In this document: positions 45,486 to 57,600 of the stretch, piece by piece
Position numbering within the stretch: the first letter of the stretch is position 1
Layout of the letters: each line of letters starts with the position of its first letter
Assembly: GCA_019096195.1 (NCBI GenBank)
Contig: JAGTXK010000108.1
Coordinates: 1 to 64,000, forward strand
DNA length: 64,000 nt
Reading direction: 5' to 3'
From: Boletus sp. NGJ
Lineage: Eukaryota > Basidiomycota > Agaricomycetes > Boletales > Boletaceae
Notes under the pieces: model-generated
What the model was told of the DNA's origin: nothing
Seen by the model: the letters and a program-made list of their open reading frames with translations, nothing else
The model's database searches: none
Made by a program: the position numbers and the translations under genes

Positions 45486-46245
45486 TCAAACATAAGCACC
45501 ATTGTCATTGTCATCTCGGTCAGTTGAAGGAGTCGGTGATCTGAAAGACTGCCCTTTGTGGCCAGCTTCGGATATGGAATCACCAACGTCCTCAGACTCC
45601 TTCTGTCCTGAACCAAATAATGTGATACCGCTCTTGTCAATCACTGTGCCATTACAATGTAAGACATGCCTTAATTTCCCAATCTGCAATTCTGCTCCAT
45701 ATATCAAGGAGGTAGCTTCTTTGCACTTGTCGATAGCAATGATACGCATAATTTGGATTTCTTGGAGATGAAGGCGATGATACTTCAAACGTGAATCAAG
45801 AGTCTTCTTGCTTGCCCTAGCAAGCTCTAGCATACGAAGTGCGTGAAGGTCATCAAGTTCTGCAAACCTCCGCGCTGAGACCTGCAAGCCGTCACCAATG
45901 TACCAATATGGGTGACGAGTTTCAATGCAGACTTACACTTGTGTTGACCATCTTAACCTTCTTACGAGGATCCCAGGCACTGGCAGCCTGGGGAACTGTC
46001 TCTTCAGATGGTAGAGAGAACTGCAGGCAGGTGCGTTTGTGTGGGTGTGGGAGCCAACTATCACCCGAGCCTTCATGGGGATTCAGAGGTGAGCTGATAT
46101 ATGGGTTGGAAGTCGATGGGGTTGTGAACACTGTCGTAGGACGTTCCGGACTGTGACTTGGCGGCTGATTGTCTGATGAGTCCATTGAAGCAGGCATCGT
46201 AGAGTTGCTAGGGTTGTGGGGTGGCATTGCTAGGTAAATATTCAA
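45486..46245 (-). CDS. Small charged protein, two exons, possible coiled coil
   Basis: Exon 1 ends at 45937 (MVNTS), the intron is 45882-45936 (GTAAGTCTGC to CTTGCAG, 55 bp), and exon 2 runs from 45881 to the stop at 45486. The phase is preserved across the junction (NTS-VSARR). The N-terminal exon is Pro/Ser-rich (SPERPTTVFTTPSTSNPYIS). The second exon is helical and charged (FAELDDLHALRMLELARASK, RLKYHRLHLQEIQIMRIIA) and ends in a Ser/Asp-rich tail. The start is 46245, or a nearer Met at about 46227. I do not recognise the family. An open frame over both exons with a clean intron makes it a reasonable working gene. Confidence 0.55.
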
Positions 46246-47401
46246 TCTACGACTCCCGGGCCAATGACTTAAACTCCGGTCATTTGACTTGTCGTTTCAC
46301 AGTGATCTGCCTGAAATGGTCGCTGCTTCACAAAGACCTGAGGCCAAACCAATGCCATCAGGTCCTCCGCCTCCCTCAAGACTCATGTTCGCATGTCATT
46401 ATGGTTCTGGTCCCTGCCCCCACAACCACTTACATCAGCTATTGTCCACAGTCAGTACCATCATACCGAGCTACCTTCTCCTCTCACACTCTTTCTATTT
46501 CCTCGCCAACACCATCAAGTCCTCCCCCTCCCTCAGGACTCAGGTTCACGTGTCGCTATGGTCCCCAGTCCCTGGTCTCACCGAGTTGGCTTTGTGCCGC
46601 TCAACTTACCCTGTGGTTAGACTCTGTGTCACACAGGGTGTGCTCTTGGACTTTGTGTCCATTGGGTCACCCCATCGCCATCCCGTATCGAGCAACAGTG
46701 GGGTTGAAGACCCATGGGAGCATTCCCCTTCCATCCCACCTGACTCAAGATCCATTCAAGTGTTTCCCATCCGTTCTTTTGTGACTGGAGCCGATCCATT
46801 CACATTGAGTCAACACCCTGGTTCTTACATGATGTTCAACTGCTGACTGATCACTCCAATGCTGACCACCTAATTATGCCGCAAACTGCAAAAATGGGGC
46901 CCCATCGTGCGTGGTCTAATCAGATGATCCCCCTTCATACCTGATTTAGTGATCGCCGTCCTTTCAATTCAATGTATGCAGCCTTCTCTGCGGCCTTCAG
47001 GCTGATGGCCCTCTCATACTGGTAAGTGGTGTGATCCCTGTTATCTATGCATATCAACGGTGCTGAAATGTTAACTACCAAGCCTTTTTTTCCACAAATT
47101 TCCTTTTGTTGACCACTGTCCCAATTACCACGAGGCCCTGTGTGGAGGTTCATGTTTTGTTTTCTATGTTTCACGTGCTAATACTGTACATTAGATCTCA
47201 AAGTCGATACCATCTTATTTGGAACGTCACATGCCGTCCTGAGATTAGACGTCCTACTGGCTCTTACTGCTCTCTACCTAGGCTATCTCGCCAAAGCTTT
47301 CCTACCTCAGGGTCGGCCAATTGTACTTCTAACGCTTTAAAAACCTTGGCCATGTGTGCCGTTTCTGCCAGTCTGTCACCATCCTCCCCACTTTGTTGTT
47401 G
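46246..47401. other. Repeat-bearing spacer
   Basis: Contains two copies of a segment (about 46345-46410 and 46505-46570) sharing CCATCA.GTCCTCC.CCTCCCTCA and the plus-strand partner of the inverted repeat. Three overlapping plus-strand frames here are products of the repeated Pro/Ser/His composition, not genes. Confidence 0.45.
46575..46730 (+). repeat. Inverted-repeat partner with hairpin, right copy
   Basis: Inverse copy of 42470-42620. The stem is ACCCTGTG (46608-46615) and CACAGGGT (46632-46639), also with a 16-base loop. Compared with the left copy, the third stem pair is C-G instead of T-A, changed on both sides. Confidence 0.6.
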
Positions 47402-48781
47402 ATGTCCAGCTCAAATGTTTCCCAGGAGGACTATGATCCTGTCGCTTTACTGCAACAGGTATCCACTCTGCGAAGCCACATACAGGTCTTGCAAAACAGC
47501 AACCACCTGAACCAAGAGCAGTATTATTTCCTGTTGTTCTATATGCTAACTGACCGACATTCATTTTCCCTGTAGAGGTTCTCGACTGTTTACCTGCAAA
47601 GGCCAAGCTAATCAGGCACATGGTCTCACTGCATGACAGTGTTGATGACATGTTGGCAGAAACTGATTGACGAGCCCATATCACGGACACTGGCATGAGC
47701 CACACTATGCAGTATGCAGGATATTCTATTTTATATCAGATTTGCTGATGGAGCACCCAAGGGAGAATCATACATATAAATGCTACAAGGAACTGCTACA
47801 ATGGGTGCCATCCATCCGTGAGGTTTCTCAGGCAGACCTTACACAAGTGATACAGCAAGTGAGCAATTTCTTCTATTTTCTTCAGCTTCATGCAATATGT
47901 CTCATGTATGTTTAGCTTGGGCAAGGAGCAGATAGTGCGCGCAGTGATGACACCCACCTCCTTAAAGTGGAGGTAGCAAACTGGCTCATGCGCAGCTTCC
48001 CAAAGCCTAATCCTCCCCTCATCAAAAACGACAAGAGCAGGAGAGGGTTCTACAACGACTCCACAGGAAGGTTACTGTGTCCAGTTGACTATGACTGGAA
48101 CAATGCCATGTAAGTTCTTGTTTTTGTGTGCTCTGTCAAAGCTGACTACTCCATTGACGCAGCCATCGGAAGAACATCCGTGAACTGCATCCTGACTTTC
48201 TCGTGTCTGCCCAATCATGGTCCACTTTCCTATACACTGACTACCAGTTTGACCCCCAGGAACCTTCAGAAGGTTTGTTCAAGGGCGAAATTTTGGTCAA
48301 GGTAAGTCCTGCAACATGATAATGTGCTTTATCTCTCACCAGATATTTAAGGCTTTCAAGGCAGTCTTTACTTCCCCCACTTCTGCAGATGACATAGACA
48401 ATGAGGAAGTTGAGGCCAGCTCTTCCAGGAAATGTCACCAAGGTGAACGACAAACTCGGGCTCATGTTGCCACTCTCATAGGTATGAAGGCCATTCAACC
48501 ACGTGCTATTGCCTACGTAGCTTGCCAGGTGCATCCTCGAATCAACATTGGATAACCAACCATTTCTCTATTTGACGCTCTTCCAGCTCCGATTTGCCCT
48601 GTCTTCTTGTGAATCATGGGCGATTGTTGACAGTGTTTTTGACATGCGCGAGTTCTACAATGTAATAGTGGACTGGTTTGAAGGGGCCGAACAAGAGGAG
48701 GACCAAAGATTCATTGATGATCTTCTGTTATGGTGGAACAGGCAAGTTCCTGGTTTGATGAACATTGATAACTGGGCCTGA
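47402..48781 (+). CDS. DUF6698 family protein, spliced
   Basis: Fungal DUF6698 protein of unknown function. The start is ATG 47402, giving a short helical N-terminus (LLQQVSTLRSHIQVLQ). Intron 47519-47577 (GTATTATTTC to CCCTGTAG). Then DLLMEHPRENHTYKCYKELL, SIREVSQADLTQVIQQ, GADSARSDDTHLLK, GFYNDSTGRLLCPVDYDWNN, FTSPTSADD and RAIAYVACQ, with a last exon from about 48593 (LRFALSSCESWAIVDSVFD) to QRFIDDLLLWWNRQV, stop 48779-48781. The LLCP.DYDW and DLL.WWNRQ motifs are the family hallmarks. Several GT-AG introns of 50-70 bp are visible. One possible stop near 47667 may mean a missed intron or slight decay. A relative is at 49950-53549 on the other strand. Confidence 0.7.
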
Positions 48782-49139
48782 TTGGAATGTGCAGGAGGAT
48801 TTTTGGCCAGGCATTTGCTTTTTCAGTTGGAGCGGGACCAGGCTGTCAATAAATCTGTGGCGCAGTCATTGAAGAAGTGGCATATCTCTACGGACAGATA
48901 ATGTGTTCTGATTCATGTAGTGGTTGCCGGGATTAAGTTCCACGATAAACATTATCATTCGCGATCATTTGTATGGGTGAGTGATGATGGACACGGGGAT
49001 TTCCAGTACACTCAGACTGACTTTCATTAACCCTTATTTTCGTACTCGAGGTAATTGCTCAGTGCTGACACAAGGTCAGCCATTCTGCAATTACTTCACA
49101 AAGGTGAAGGCGATCAACTATTGAAGTACTTATATGTTT
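48782..49139. other. Spacer after the DUF6698 gene
   Basis: No gene was recognised. Sequence just after the stop (48785-48900) keeps some coding look (FLARHLLFQLERDQ), so an alternative last exon may extend here. Confidence 0.3.
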
Positions 49140-49870
49140 TCTCCTACCTTGTCATTCTGTGAGACTTTCTCCACAAGACCTACCGCGTTAATAGTCGACG
49201 TTACTTTCCCTTTTTGATCTGACTGACCTCCTATGACCGATGTGTGACACTGTTACAAGTCCGCTCCCTATTATCTAAATCTCGTCTGTCTGATGCTAAT
49301 TTTCTACAGGTATTTAATCATTAGATATCTACTACTTTGCTATTGGGATGAAGGTCCCTGACTGCTTTTGTCAAGCCATGTGACATGCGTCCTTGTTGAC
49401 AGTCTAATGTTCATTTTCAATAGGACCTATCGTTATAACTACTTCACCTCTTGTACTATGCCGAGGGATCTTGACCACTTTCATCGAGTCATGTGATCAG
49501 TGTGACATTGATAAATGCTGATACATATTGTCCAAAGGACCTACTGTTCTAATGGTTTACACTATTTTCTCTCTTTGATCCGACTGATGCTACTTTGCCT
49601 CTTGTACTATGCCACAGGATCTAGGCCATTCTCGTCAAGCCATGTGATGTGTGACATTGATAAATGCTGATACTCATTGTCCAAAGGACCTACCATTCTA
49701 ATGGTTTACACTACGTTCCCTCTTTGATCCGACTGAGAGTCTTTGACCATCTATGATCAGCCGCGTGATGTGTGACATTGTTACAAGTCTGTTTCCTATT
49801 ATCTAAAGGACCTACTGTTATAAGAGGTATATAAGGCATTATAAGGAACCCTCCCAACTATTGATAATTT
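49140..49870. repeat. Degenerate direct repeats, about 120-140 bp period
   Basis: The word GGACCTAC.GTT.TAA recurs near 49180, 49423, 49546, 49687 and 49808, with shared companions TTTACACTA, CTCTTTGATCCGACTGA, CTTGTACTATGCC, CATGTGATGTGTGACATTG and ATAAATGCTGATAC. Copies are incomplete and spaced unevenly. At the right end lies a palindrome built from AAGGCCTTATAAGGCCTT (49887-49910). Confidence 0.7.
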
Positions 49871-50354
49871 ACAACTTGGTCTCCTTGCCAAGGCCTTATA
49901 AGGCCTTATAAGAAAAATTAGATTGTTGTGATGTGAACAATAAGGCTTATTTATGGAACAATGTTGTTACAGCCGTTTGCAAAGCAATGCGGAATCTTGT
50001 GGCCACTCCTGTGCTTGGATGGACCTCCCTCAGACTTTCGTCCCTTTCCCTTTCGCTTTCCCTTCAGCACCAATGACTTGTGTGTTCCTGATTCTTCATC
50101 AGCCTCAACGTCAGACAGGTCACTCGGGGGGGTTAGGAATGGCAGTATCAGTAGCAGTGGTCACTGTGTCCTGAGCACGAGGTGCTGGAACATAGGGAGA
50201 CAAGGACCGAAGAGACAGTCAAGAAGGAAGTTGCTGCTCTGCTGTGTCAGGAACATCGGGTGAGGCTGGTGAGGCTTCTCCAGATGAATCATTAGTGATG
50301 ACAGAGGATGGCTTGATGGTGTTGGCAGCACGTGCAGCTGTCTGTGCTCACATA

Positions 50355-50569
50355 CAGTGGCTCAAAAAACTGTCCGCATGTTTGGTCATTTTTCACTAAA
50401 CGCGTTATTCCCCAATAACCCCTAATCCTTACCCTAACATATAGGTGTATGAAATGAAGCACTGACCCTTGGCTTTCTATCCACCAAGGTTTTAAGACAT
50501 ATGAATAAGAATTGATGAACTGGCAGCCATGTCAAAACAATGGCTCATTCGGACAGTTTTTTGACTCTA
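50355..50569 (+). repeat. Left terminal inverted repeat, Tc1 copy 3
   Basis: About 215 bp from CAGTGGCTCAAAAAACTGTC to TTTTTTGACTCTA, inverse complement of 51717-51931 with very few differences. The AAAAAACTGTCCG word occurs at both ends of each arm. Confidence 0.92.
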
Positions 50570-50716
50570 AGTTTTGATTACATATATTGGTCCCTAGCAT
50601 GCTGTAATATGATTACATACATTTGGTAAGGCTTCTATTATGTCACCATTATGTAACCGAGTGTCAGACAACATATATAAACTCCATCATTCCATGTTTA
50701 TTTTTCCACCATCACT

Positions 50717-51701
50717 ATGAAATCCATTTCCATCTCTCAAAGAAACAATATCATCTCTCTCACCTCTCATGGGCTTTCCTCTAGGAAAATCTCTGCCCAA
50801 ACTGGCCTAGGGAAGTCTACAGTATGCCAAGTGCTTCAGGAACTCCAGCCAGAGAAGACTAGGCTTCTTGATGGCTGTCCTTCCAAGCTTACCTCTACCA
50901 ACAAAAGAGCTATTGTCCAGCAAATTATTATTAGCAAGGCCAGGAATGCTGTTCATGCTGCCCAATACATCAATACCATTATTGATACCCCTTTCTATCC
51001 TCAGACTGTTAGAAATACTCTCAAGGAAGCCTCCTTAAAGGCTGTGGTAAAGAAGAAAAAGCCACTGCTTTCTAGTGGTCACAAGAAAAGAAGATTAGCC
51101 TTTGCTCTCAAGTACCAGCATTGGACTGTGAAGGACTGGAAGAGAGTTATATAATCAGATGAGACCAAGATAAATAGGATTGGGTCAGATGGGCAAGAGT
51201 ATGTGTGGAAAAAGAAAGGAGAGGGGCTAATTGCTAGAGAGATCCAAGGCACAGTCAAGTTTAGAGGAGGTTCACTGCTGGTATGGGGCTGCATAGGGTG
51301 GAATGGAGTGGGGATTTTGAGTGAGGTGGAGGGGAGAATGGATGCTAAACCAAAGCATGGAGGAATCTGGAATTCCAGAAGATGACATTATCTTTCAACA
51401 AGATAATGATCCCAAGCATACCTCTAAAAGAGCCCAAAGATGGTTTGAAGAGCAAGGAATCAAGCTTCTGGACTGGCCTGCACAATCTCCAGACCTTAAT
51501 CCCATTGAACATACTTGGAATCACCTCAAGATATGCCTCTCAGGTTATGAAAATGCTCCTACAGATATTCATCAATTGTGGGAAAGAGTAGTGGAGCAGT
51601 GGGGAAAGATTGATGAGGAACAGTGTCAGAAATGGATAGAAAGTATGCCTAGAAGGATTGAAGCAGTTATCAAGGCCAAAGGAGCTCATACCAAGTACTA
51701 G
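50717..51701 (+). pseudogene. Tc1-like DD34E transposase, inactivated
   Basis: N-terminal helix-turn-helix (ISAQTGLGKSTVCQVLQ, residues about 24-40), second DNA-binding part (ARNAVHAAQYINTII), SDETKINRIG with the first catalytic Asp, GGSLLVWGCIGWNG, QQDNDPKHTSKRA with the second Asp and SPDLNPIEHTW with the Glu, 34 residues after the second Asp. The triad is complete. Damage: a TAA in place of the Trp before SDETK (51152-51154) and a gap with frameshift near 51340-51360 that removes part of the middle. It ends GAHTKY. Fewer lesions than copies 1 and 2. Confidence 0.9.
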
Positions 51702-51716
51702 ATACCTAGATAAATT

Positions 51717-51931
51717 TAGAGTCAAAAAACTGTCCGAATGAATCATTGTTTTGAAATGGCTGCCAGTTCATCAATTCTTATTCATATGTCTTAAAACCTT
51801 GATGGATAAAAAGCCAAGGGTCAGTGCTTTATTTCATACACCTATATGTTAGGGTAAGGATTAGGGGTTATTGGGGAATAACGCGTTTAGTGAAAAATGA
51901 CCAAACATGCAGACAGTTTTTTGAGCCACTG
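51717..51931 (-). repeat. Right terminal inverted repeat, Tc1 copy 3
   Basis: Inverse complement of 50355-50569, ending GAGCCACTG next to TA. Confidence 0.92.
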
Positions 51932-53621
51932 TACAACTGAGGAACCCTCCTTTTTTTGTAGATGCAGGTGCCGAGTAGTCATCCATAGCCTTTAAGTCAC
52001 CACCCCGACCTTCTTCATTCTTGAAGAAAAGCCTGGTATGATATTAGTTAATACAGCTGTCATAAATAGAAATTTGAAGATACACACATGTTGAAATGCT
52101 TTAACAGCCCCTCCTTCCACTCAATGTCTTCACATTCATCAATGAGATCCATGGTAATATAGTAAAACTTGCGGTAGTTGAAGCAACCATCTTTTTCTGA
52201 CCAACACGACTGCAAGCTGATTCCAAAGCGAGCCTGTAATGTGAACATTAATCTAGCACGATATTGGCAGTGTCTATGAAACTTACCAGGACTGCAGCAT
52301 AAGTGATGTGTGCTGCCTCCACCTTATCCATACAGTGAAGGACCACATTGCACGAACGTACCCCATGCGAGTCCTCACTGTGGGCCATAGATGGACCTGT
52401 AAAAATATGCCTAGCAATCTGGTGGGGTAGGAACTAGTATGTAGCTGTAATGACCATAAAAAACAATGAGAGATACCCGTTCAAGATAAAATCCATGGAA
52501 AAGGCCTAAGTAAATATCTTTATCATCGTACTTAGCTCCATTGTCCTCCCACAGGAAAGCAGGGAGTTCAGTAGCTGACATGTCGAATTTGCCATTCTCA
52601 AGTTTCTTCCAAGTTCTATTTCATTCAATTTCAGTTAGCACTGCCTAATCATTATGACCAAATGAATATATACTCCTCTGCATTCTCATTGAATGCCATC
52701 ACATACTCAACTGGACAGAGATATCTGGCCAGCTGTGGGTGATTAAGTCCAAGCTCTGATTTGAAGGTGCTAGAGTTGATGGAAGGCTTCATATTGTTGA
52801 CTTTCAGGTTTTGAAGGATATATGTTGTTAGTTTCTTGCGCAGTCGGGCAGAGTCACTGCTCCTTATCTCATTGATAGCTTCGTTAATCTAAAAATGCTT
52901 CAGCCTGTCCTCAACACCACAATATATGTGCATATACATACCTTTTTGAGGATTTTCTTGAGTGTCAATGCACGCACAGCATCGTTGATGAGCGTCTTGA
53001 TGCTCAGAATCTTGTAGATGAGAATATAGTAGACCTTCTTGTAACAAGCCAACATTTGCGGTGTACTGGTACTTGGTTTGTATGATGAGCATGGAAAATA
53101 AATTTAAACACTTACATCCACTCAAGAGCTTGCTTCCTAGCATGGTGCACATCTTCATCCTCGGAATCGCCCTCTTCTTGCTCTGCTTGCTTCGTGAGCA
53201 TCACTAGATGGACTGCTTTCTCAACAACACAGAACATGTTGCAGCAGTGCATGATAGTACGTCCTACGCCCTTCATGTCTTTAAGGGGGATCCCACACTC
53301 AACATCCAACTCAGGGTCGCGCTCTGACCCCACTGAGGAATCAGAGTCAGATGCGTAATCATTGCCAGGTATGCGATTCCTAACAAGATCAGCCTCAGAA
53401 ACAATTGTCAGTAATGAAACTTACTTCCTGTTGTGTTTTTTGCAGTTCTTTAGCATCTTTGACACATATTTTGAGGTCGTCTTAACATGTTTTGAGAACA
53501 TGTTATTGTTGGATTCAGTTGGAGAAGCAGCACGTTTGTTAGAGGGCATGATGCAATAAGTAGTCGATGGATTGAGTAATGGTTAGAGTTTGGGTGGGCG
53601 TTCCCTTTTGATCTTATCAGT

Positions 53622-54530
53622 GTGGGAAAGTTTCCATTTATGCATCTTGTAGTCCCCAGGCCAGACAGTGACTCTGAGTCAGAAGCCTCTGAGTCGCATT
53701 CCCCTTCCATTGTATTTGTCCATCATCACCTATGCTCAACATCTCAGAATGAGTTACCATTGTTCATTCATAAAGATACGACTAGGTCTGAGTTGCACTT
53801 TCTTATTCCCCTTACTCAATCTTTTTTTGTCATTTATACACTCTCTATTAGCAATGAACAATGCACTTTCCAGATTTTTGGAGAACAAGATATCTATAGA
53901 ACTTCCCCTCAAACATTCCGAGGTTTATCGTGTCATATACCTACCTGAATCTCCTGGACTGCTTGTAAGTACCATCGCTTTGGTTTATTTTATTGTCTTA
54001 TCTGTATGACTTTTCAGACAATTAAAATTTGACCTTCTGCTACTACGTCTGAGTTACAGGATACAAGAGAAAACCTTGTGCTTGAATCACATTCAGGTAT
54101 ATATGTTCCAACTTCCCTTATTTTTGCTTATTTCTTTTCAGATGCACGACATCCTCGTCCTCTTGAAGGTAACAAAACCCTTGTAATTTCTCGACCAGAC
54201 AACATCAAGGCTCCTGAACAATCTGATGAGTATCACTATATAATTTATGAATTAACTTTAAATATAGTCTAGTAAAGTATGATAGTTCAAGTTCCACAGA
54301 ACCTGAGAGTGACTTGGAGATATTGGCAGTGATCAATGCAATCAGAGAGGTATATACACATATTCCATATATTTTTCCTCCCTGAAAGTCTTTGAGCACA
54401 AGCCAATTACCAGTGCTGGCCATGCAACATCTTCACATTGATCCAGCACAAGGATTCACTTGCAGGTGAGTTTCCTTTGTGATTATCGAATGCATGCAAC
54501 TCATTTAAACTTTCTAGAGTGTAAATGTAG
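53622..54530 (+). other. Unrecognised spliced-looking plus-strand region
   Basis: Frames at 53622-53948 and 53668-54009 overlap. A Ser/Glu/Asp-rich start (DSDSESEASESHSPSI) is followed by exons with candidate introns, e.g. GTATATACAC to CTGAAAG at about 54351-54388, bridging LEILAVINAIRE and VFEHKPITSAGHA. No family was recognised. It may be the first part of the Plavaka copy 2 locus or a separate accessory gene. Confidence 0.35.
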
Positions 54531-54624
54531 TTAATTTCTGACTACAACACATGTATTTAGCCTTCGAGTCCCAATCAATAGCTTCATCACCCTTGATCCC
54601 CTCCTAAGGACTCGGACGACCTCC

Positions 54625-57600
54625 ATGGACGACCTGATATGCATTGGATGTGCAAGGCCATTCGACACACAGTACTCTTTGAGAGGCCATGAGGCCTGAT
54701 GCAAAGCAAGAAAAGCACTAACCATTGATATCTGTTGTCAGTCACTGTGACAGAAGTGATGTTAAGCCCAAAAAACGGAAGTGGAGATCACCTAGTAATT
54801 CTCTGGAACCTCACCATGCTGGCAATTCAAGGTTCTTGGCTCATGTCGAGATGGAAGACATCAGTGACTTTCAACCCAAGGTAACGTATTGAAACATGCC
54901 TCATGTGGTCACATTATTTACTATCATTGGAGAATATAGGAACCGTCTCATGCCCCCCTAGCCCTAAACTCATCTAATCCGGTCATTTTCAGACGCTCAG
55001 GGCAGTGTATTCAACTTCCTGCACGCTACATTGACTACCTACTCAACGAGCTTACAGGTCTCCGCCATGTCCCACCTGTGCTTGTTCCATCATCTCCTTT
55101 GGCTGGACCCTCTCGCCCTAGTATACATCTCCCTCCTGACCAGTTTCAGACAGAACCAGATTCTTCTGGGCTTGTCAAGATCTTCCTGCATTGTCCAACG
55201 TTTGAGCCATGCTCAGATCTAGGTCTCATTGATGCTCCAATGCTGGTCCAAGGTCCTCTTCCTTCTTCTCCCCTCACAAACCTCATCCCTCCCTTAGATA
55301 TCACTCGTGAAAACGTGTTTTCAGCCTTTAGTAGTCCTACCGCTTGGCTGCTTACTTGCTGGCATTTTTCAGGCTCAACAGCGAAGACTAAGGAGGAGAC
55401 TAATCAGCTCTGGACATATTTACAGGATCCTGCATTCAATCCGTCTGAAGAACTGCTGTTCTCGCTTAACTGTGAATGTAGTCTCATCAAAAAGTACCTA
55501 TAGGAGAAGTCAAATCCATTCCAGTCACAACATGGCTGGATCTGCTCCTCGTTTGATTTCCCTCTTGTAAAAGAGGGGGTCAAGTATGCCTCAGAAATGG
55601 ACCCAAATATCCCCTCCCTTTGAATTGAAAATGTCATTCACAGGTTGATTACTGACATTATGAAATCTGTGTTTGTGGATAGTGTCTTCACTATATTTCA
55701 CATAACCCCTTTTGAACAGCTCTGGACCACTGCAGATGGATGAAAAGTCCACATTTACTCAGAAGCATATATGTCCCCTTAAATGCTTGACGCGCACGAA
55801 GAAATCAATTCCCTGCCCAGGGATCCAGAAGATAACTACGAGCAAGTTGTTGCACCTTTAATGATATGATCTGACACTACACAGCTTGCCAATTTTGGTG
55901 ACGCATCACTCAGGCCAGTTTATCTTTTCTTTGGGAACCAGTCCAAGTACACCCGTGGGAAGCCAACTGCAGTGGCATGTCACCATGTTGCATATATTCC
56001 CTCTGCAAGTGTTCGTCATTTGACATAACATTTTTTACTAATGAATTATCTAGTTACCAAACGACTTTCAAGATATATATATCAACATATACAGAGAGGC
56101 ATCAACAGATGAACTCTACACACACTTCAAACATGAACTCATGCATGCGATTTGGAGACAACTCCTTGATGAGGAGTTTGTTGACACACACAGAGGCTGA
56201 TTCAGTGCACTGACAGTATCATCTGGCACTTCTTTTCCCGTTTTTTCAGCTATTCTGTGGATTACCCTGAAAAGTATGTAGTCTTCTAAATCTCATGGTC
56301 TATTTGTAAGCTAACTATATACAAAACAGGGTTCTATTATTGTGTACCAAATTCCTTGGATAGTGTCCCTGTCCCCAGTGTCTTGTCAAGAAGGCGGATG
56401 TACTTCAGATGGGGAAACTATTAGATATGGTAACATGCAGAGTAGAAATCTGAACAAACAACAAGGCATATCAAGCATGGATTGACAAAGCATGCCAACT
56501 GATCTTCAAGCATGGTAAAAAGGTGACAAGCAAGAAGGTCAGTGACCTACTTAAAGAACAATCCTTGGTTTCAACCCAAGTAAGTAACAACTATAAATTT
56601 GATAGTATTATTTTATTACTGCTTACTTTCACTCTTACTAGAATGCATTTTCCGAGCATCTCTCAACTGAGGATGCTCTTTTTATTTTTTTCCTTTTATT
56701 TATCATCAACCTACTCCACAAGTTTGAACTCGGAGTATGGAAGGAAATATTTACATACTTGATGGATATCTTGTATGCCCATGGAGGGAATGTAGTACAA
56801 GAGCTAAATTGGAGGTAGGTCATCAGTCTATTGAGAATTACTACATAACAAAGTTAACAGGTATCGAAAAGTTGGAACATTCGGACGGGGAATGATTCGA
56901 AGGTTCCACAAGAATGCATCAGTGATGAAGTGGCTTGCGGCCAGGGACTTTGAAGATCTACTTCAGGTAAGCGATTGTACACCTTATTCTCATTGGCTGA
57001 AAATACACTGATAGTGCACAATCTCTGTTTTAGAGGGACTGCTACCTTCTTCAGATAACAAGATCATTCTAGACCTTTTCTTTAACTTAGCAATCTGGCA
57101 TGGTTTCACAAAGCTCCAAATGCATACGAAAGATACACTTTTGTTCTTTGATACCACGACCACTCATCTTAGTCATTCAGTACAGAAAATTTAGCAAACG
57201 ATGTGCTCTACATATTAAACTACAGAATTGCCTCAAGAATCTGCTTCTTGTGCTCGAAGACATGCAGCGCTTGTTGTCAAGGACCCCCAGCATACAAACA
57301 GATGTGAAAATGTGACAACATTCATGCCAAAGATTAAAAGACTTAATTTTTCGACTTATAAGTACCATGCTTTGGCTGACTATCCAGATACAATTCGACT
57401 GTATGGGATGACAGATAGTTATTCTACTCAAATGGTATGATATTCTCTTTGTTGTATTGCACAACAAGTACTAATTCTATAGTCCAGGGTGAACTTGAGC
57501 ACCAGTGTGCAAAACATTGATTTCCTCACTCAGGGAAGAAGAAGGACATATAGAACGTTAGCCTTGTCCATCAAGAGGCAATAGAATGCTTCGTCACAAA

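Larger units (their letters stand above)
50355..51931 (+). mobile_element. Tc1/mariner-like DNA transposon, copy 3
   Basis: A 1577 bp element between TA duplicates (50353-50354 and 51932-51933), tips CAGTGGCTC and GAGCCACTG, arms of about 215 bp. It is a different Tc1 lineage from copies 1 and 2, judging by arm sequence and protein. It lies inside the tail of the minus-strand DUF6698-like gene. The arms are almost identical, so the insertion is comparatively young. Confidence 0.93.
49950..53549 (-). pseudogene. DUF6698-like gene split by Tc1 copy 3
   Basis: Minus-strand gene starting MPSNKRAASPTESNNN (ATG 53549). Exons carry YYILIYKILSIKTLINDAV (about 52990), KINEAINEIRSSDSARLRKK, HPQLARYLCPVEYVMAFNEN (about 52700), FLWEDNGAKYDDKDIYLGLF (about 52520), RSCNVVLHCMDKVEAAHITY (about 52330) and RFGISLQSCWSEKDGCFNY with KEGLLKHFNM (52060-52230). 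The order and spacing match DUF6698, including LCPVEY in place of LLCPVDY. Introns such as GTATGT...TTTTTAG near 52895-52945 are visible. After 51933 the tail continues beyond the Tc1 element (50355-51931) as Ala/Ser/Pro-rich sequence (TAARAANTIKPSS) to about 49950. Insertion into the tail plus a stop make it probably non-functional. Confidence 0.65.

Noticed and set aside
46221-46846. Three overlapping plus-strand frames of up to 187 codons
   Set aside because: All three frames are open because of repeated C-rich sequence; no domain, and the repeat is shared with 42.5 kb on the other strand.
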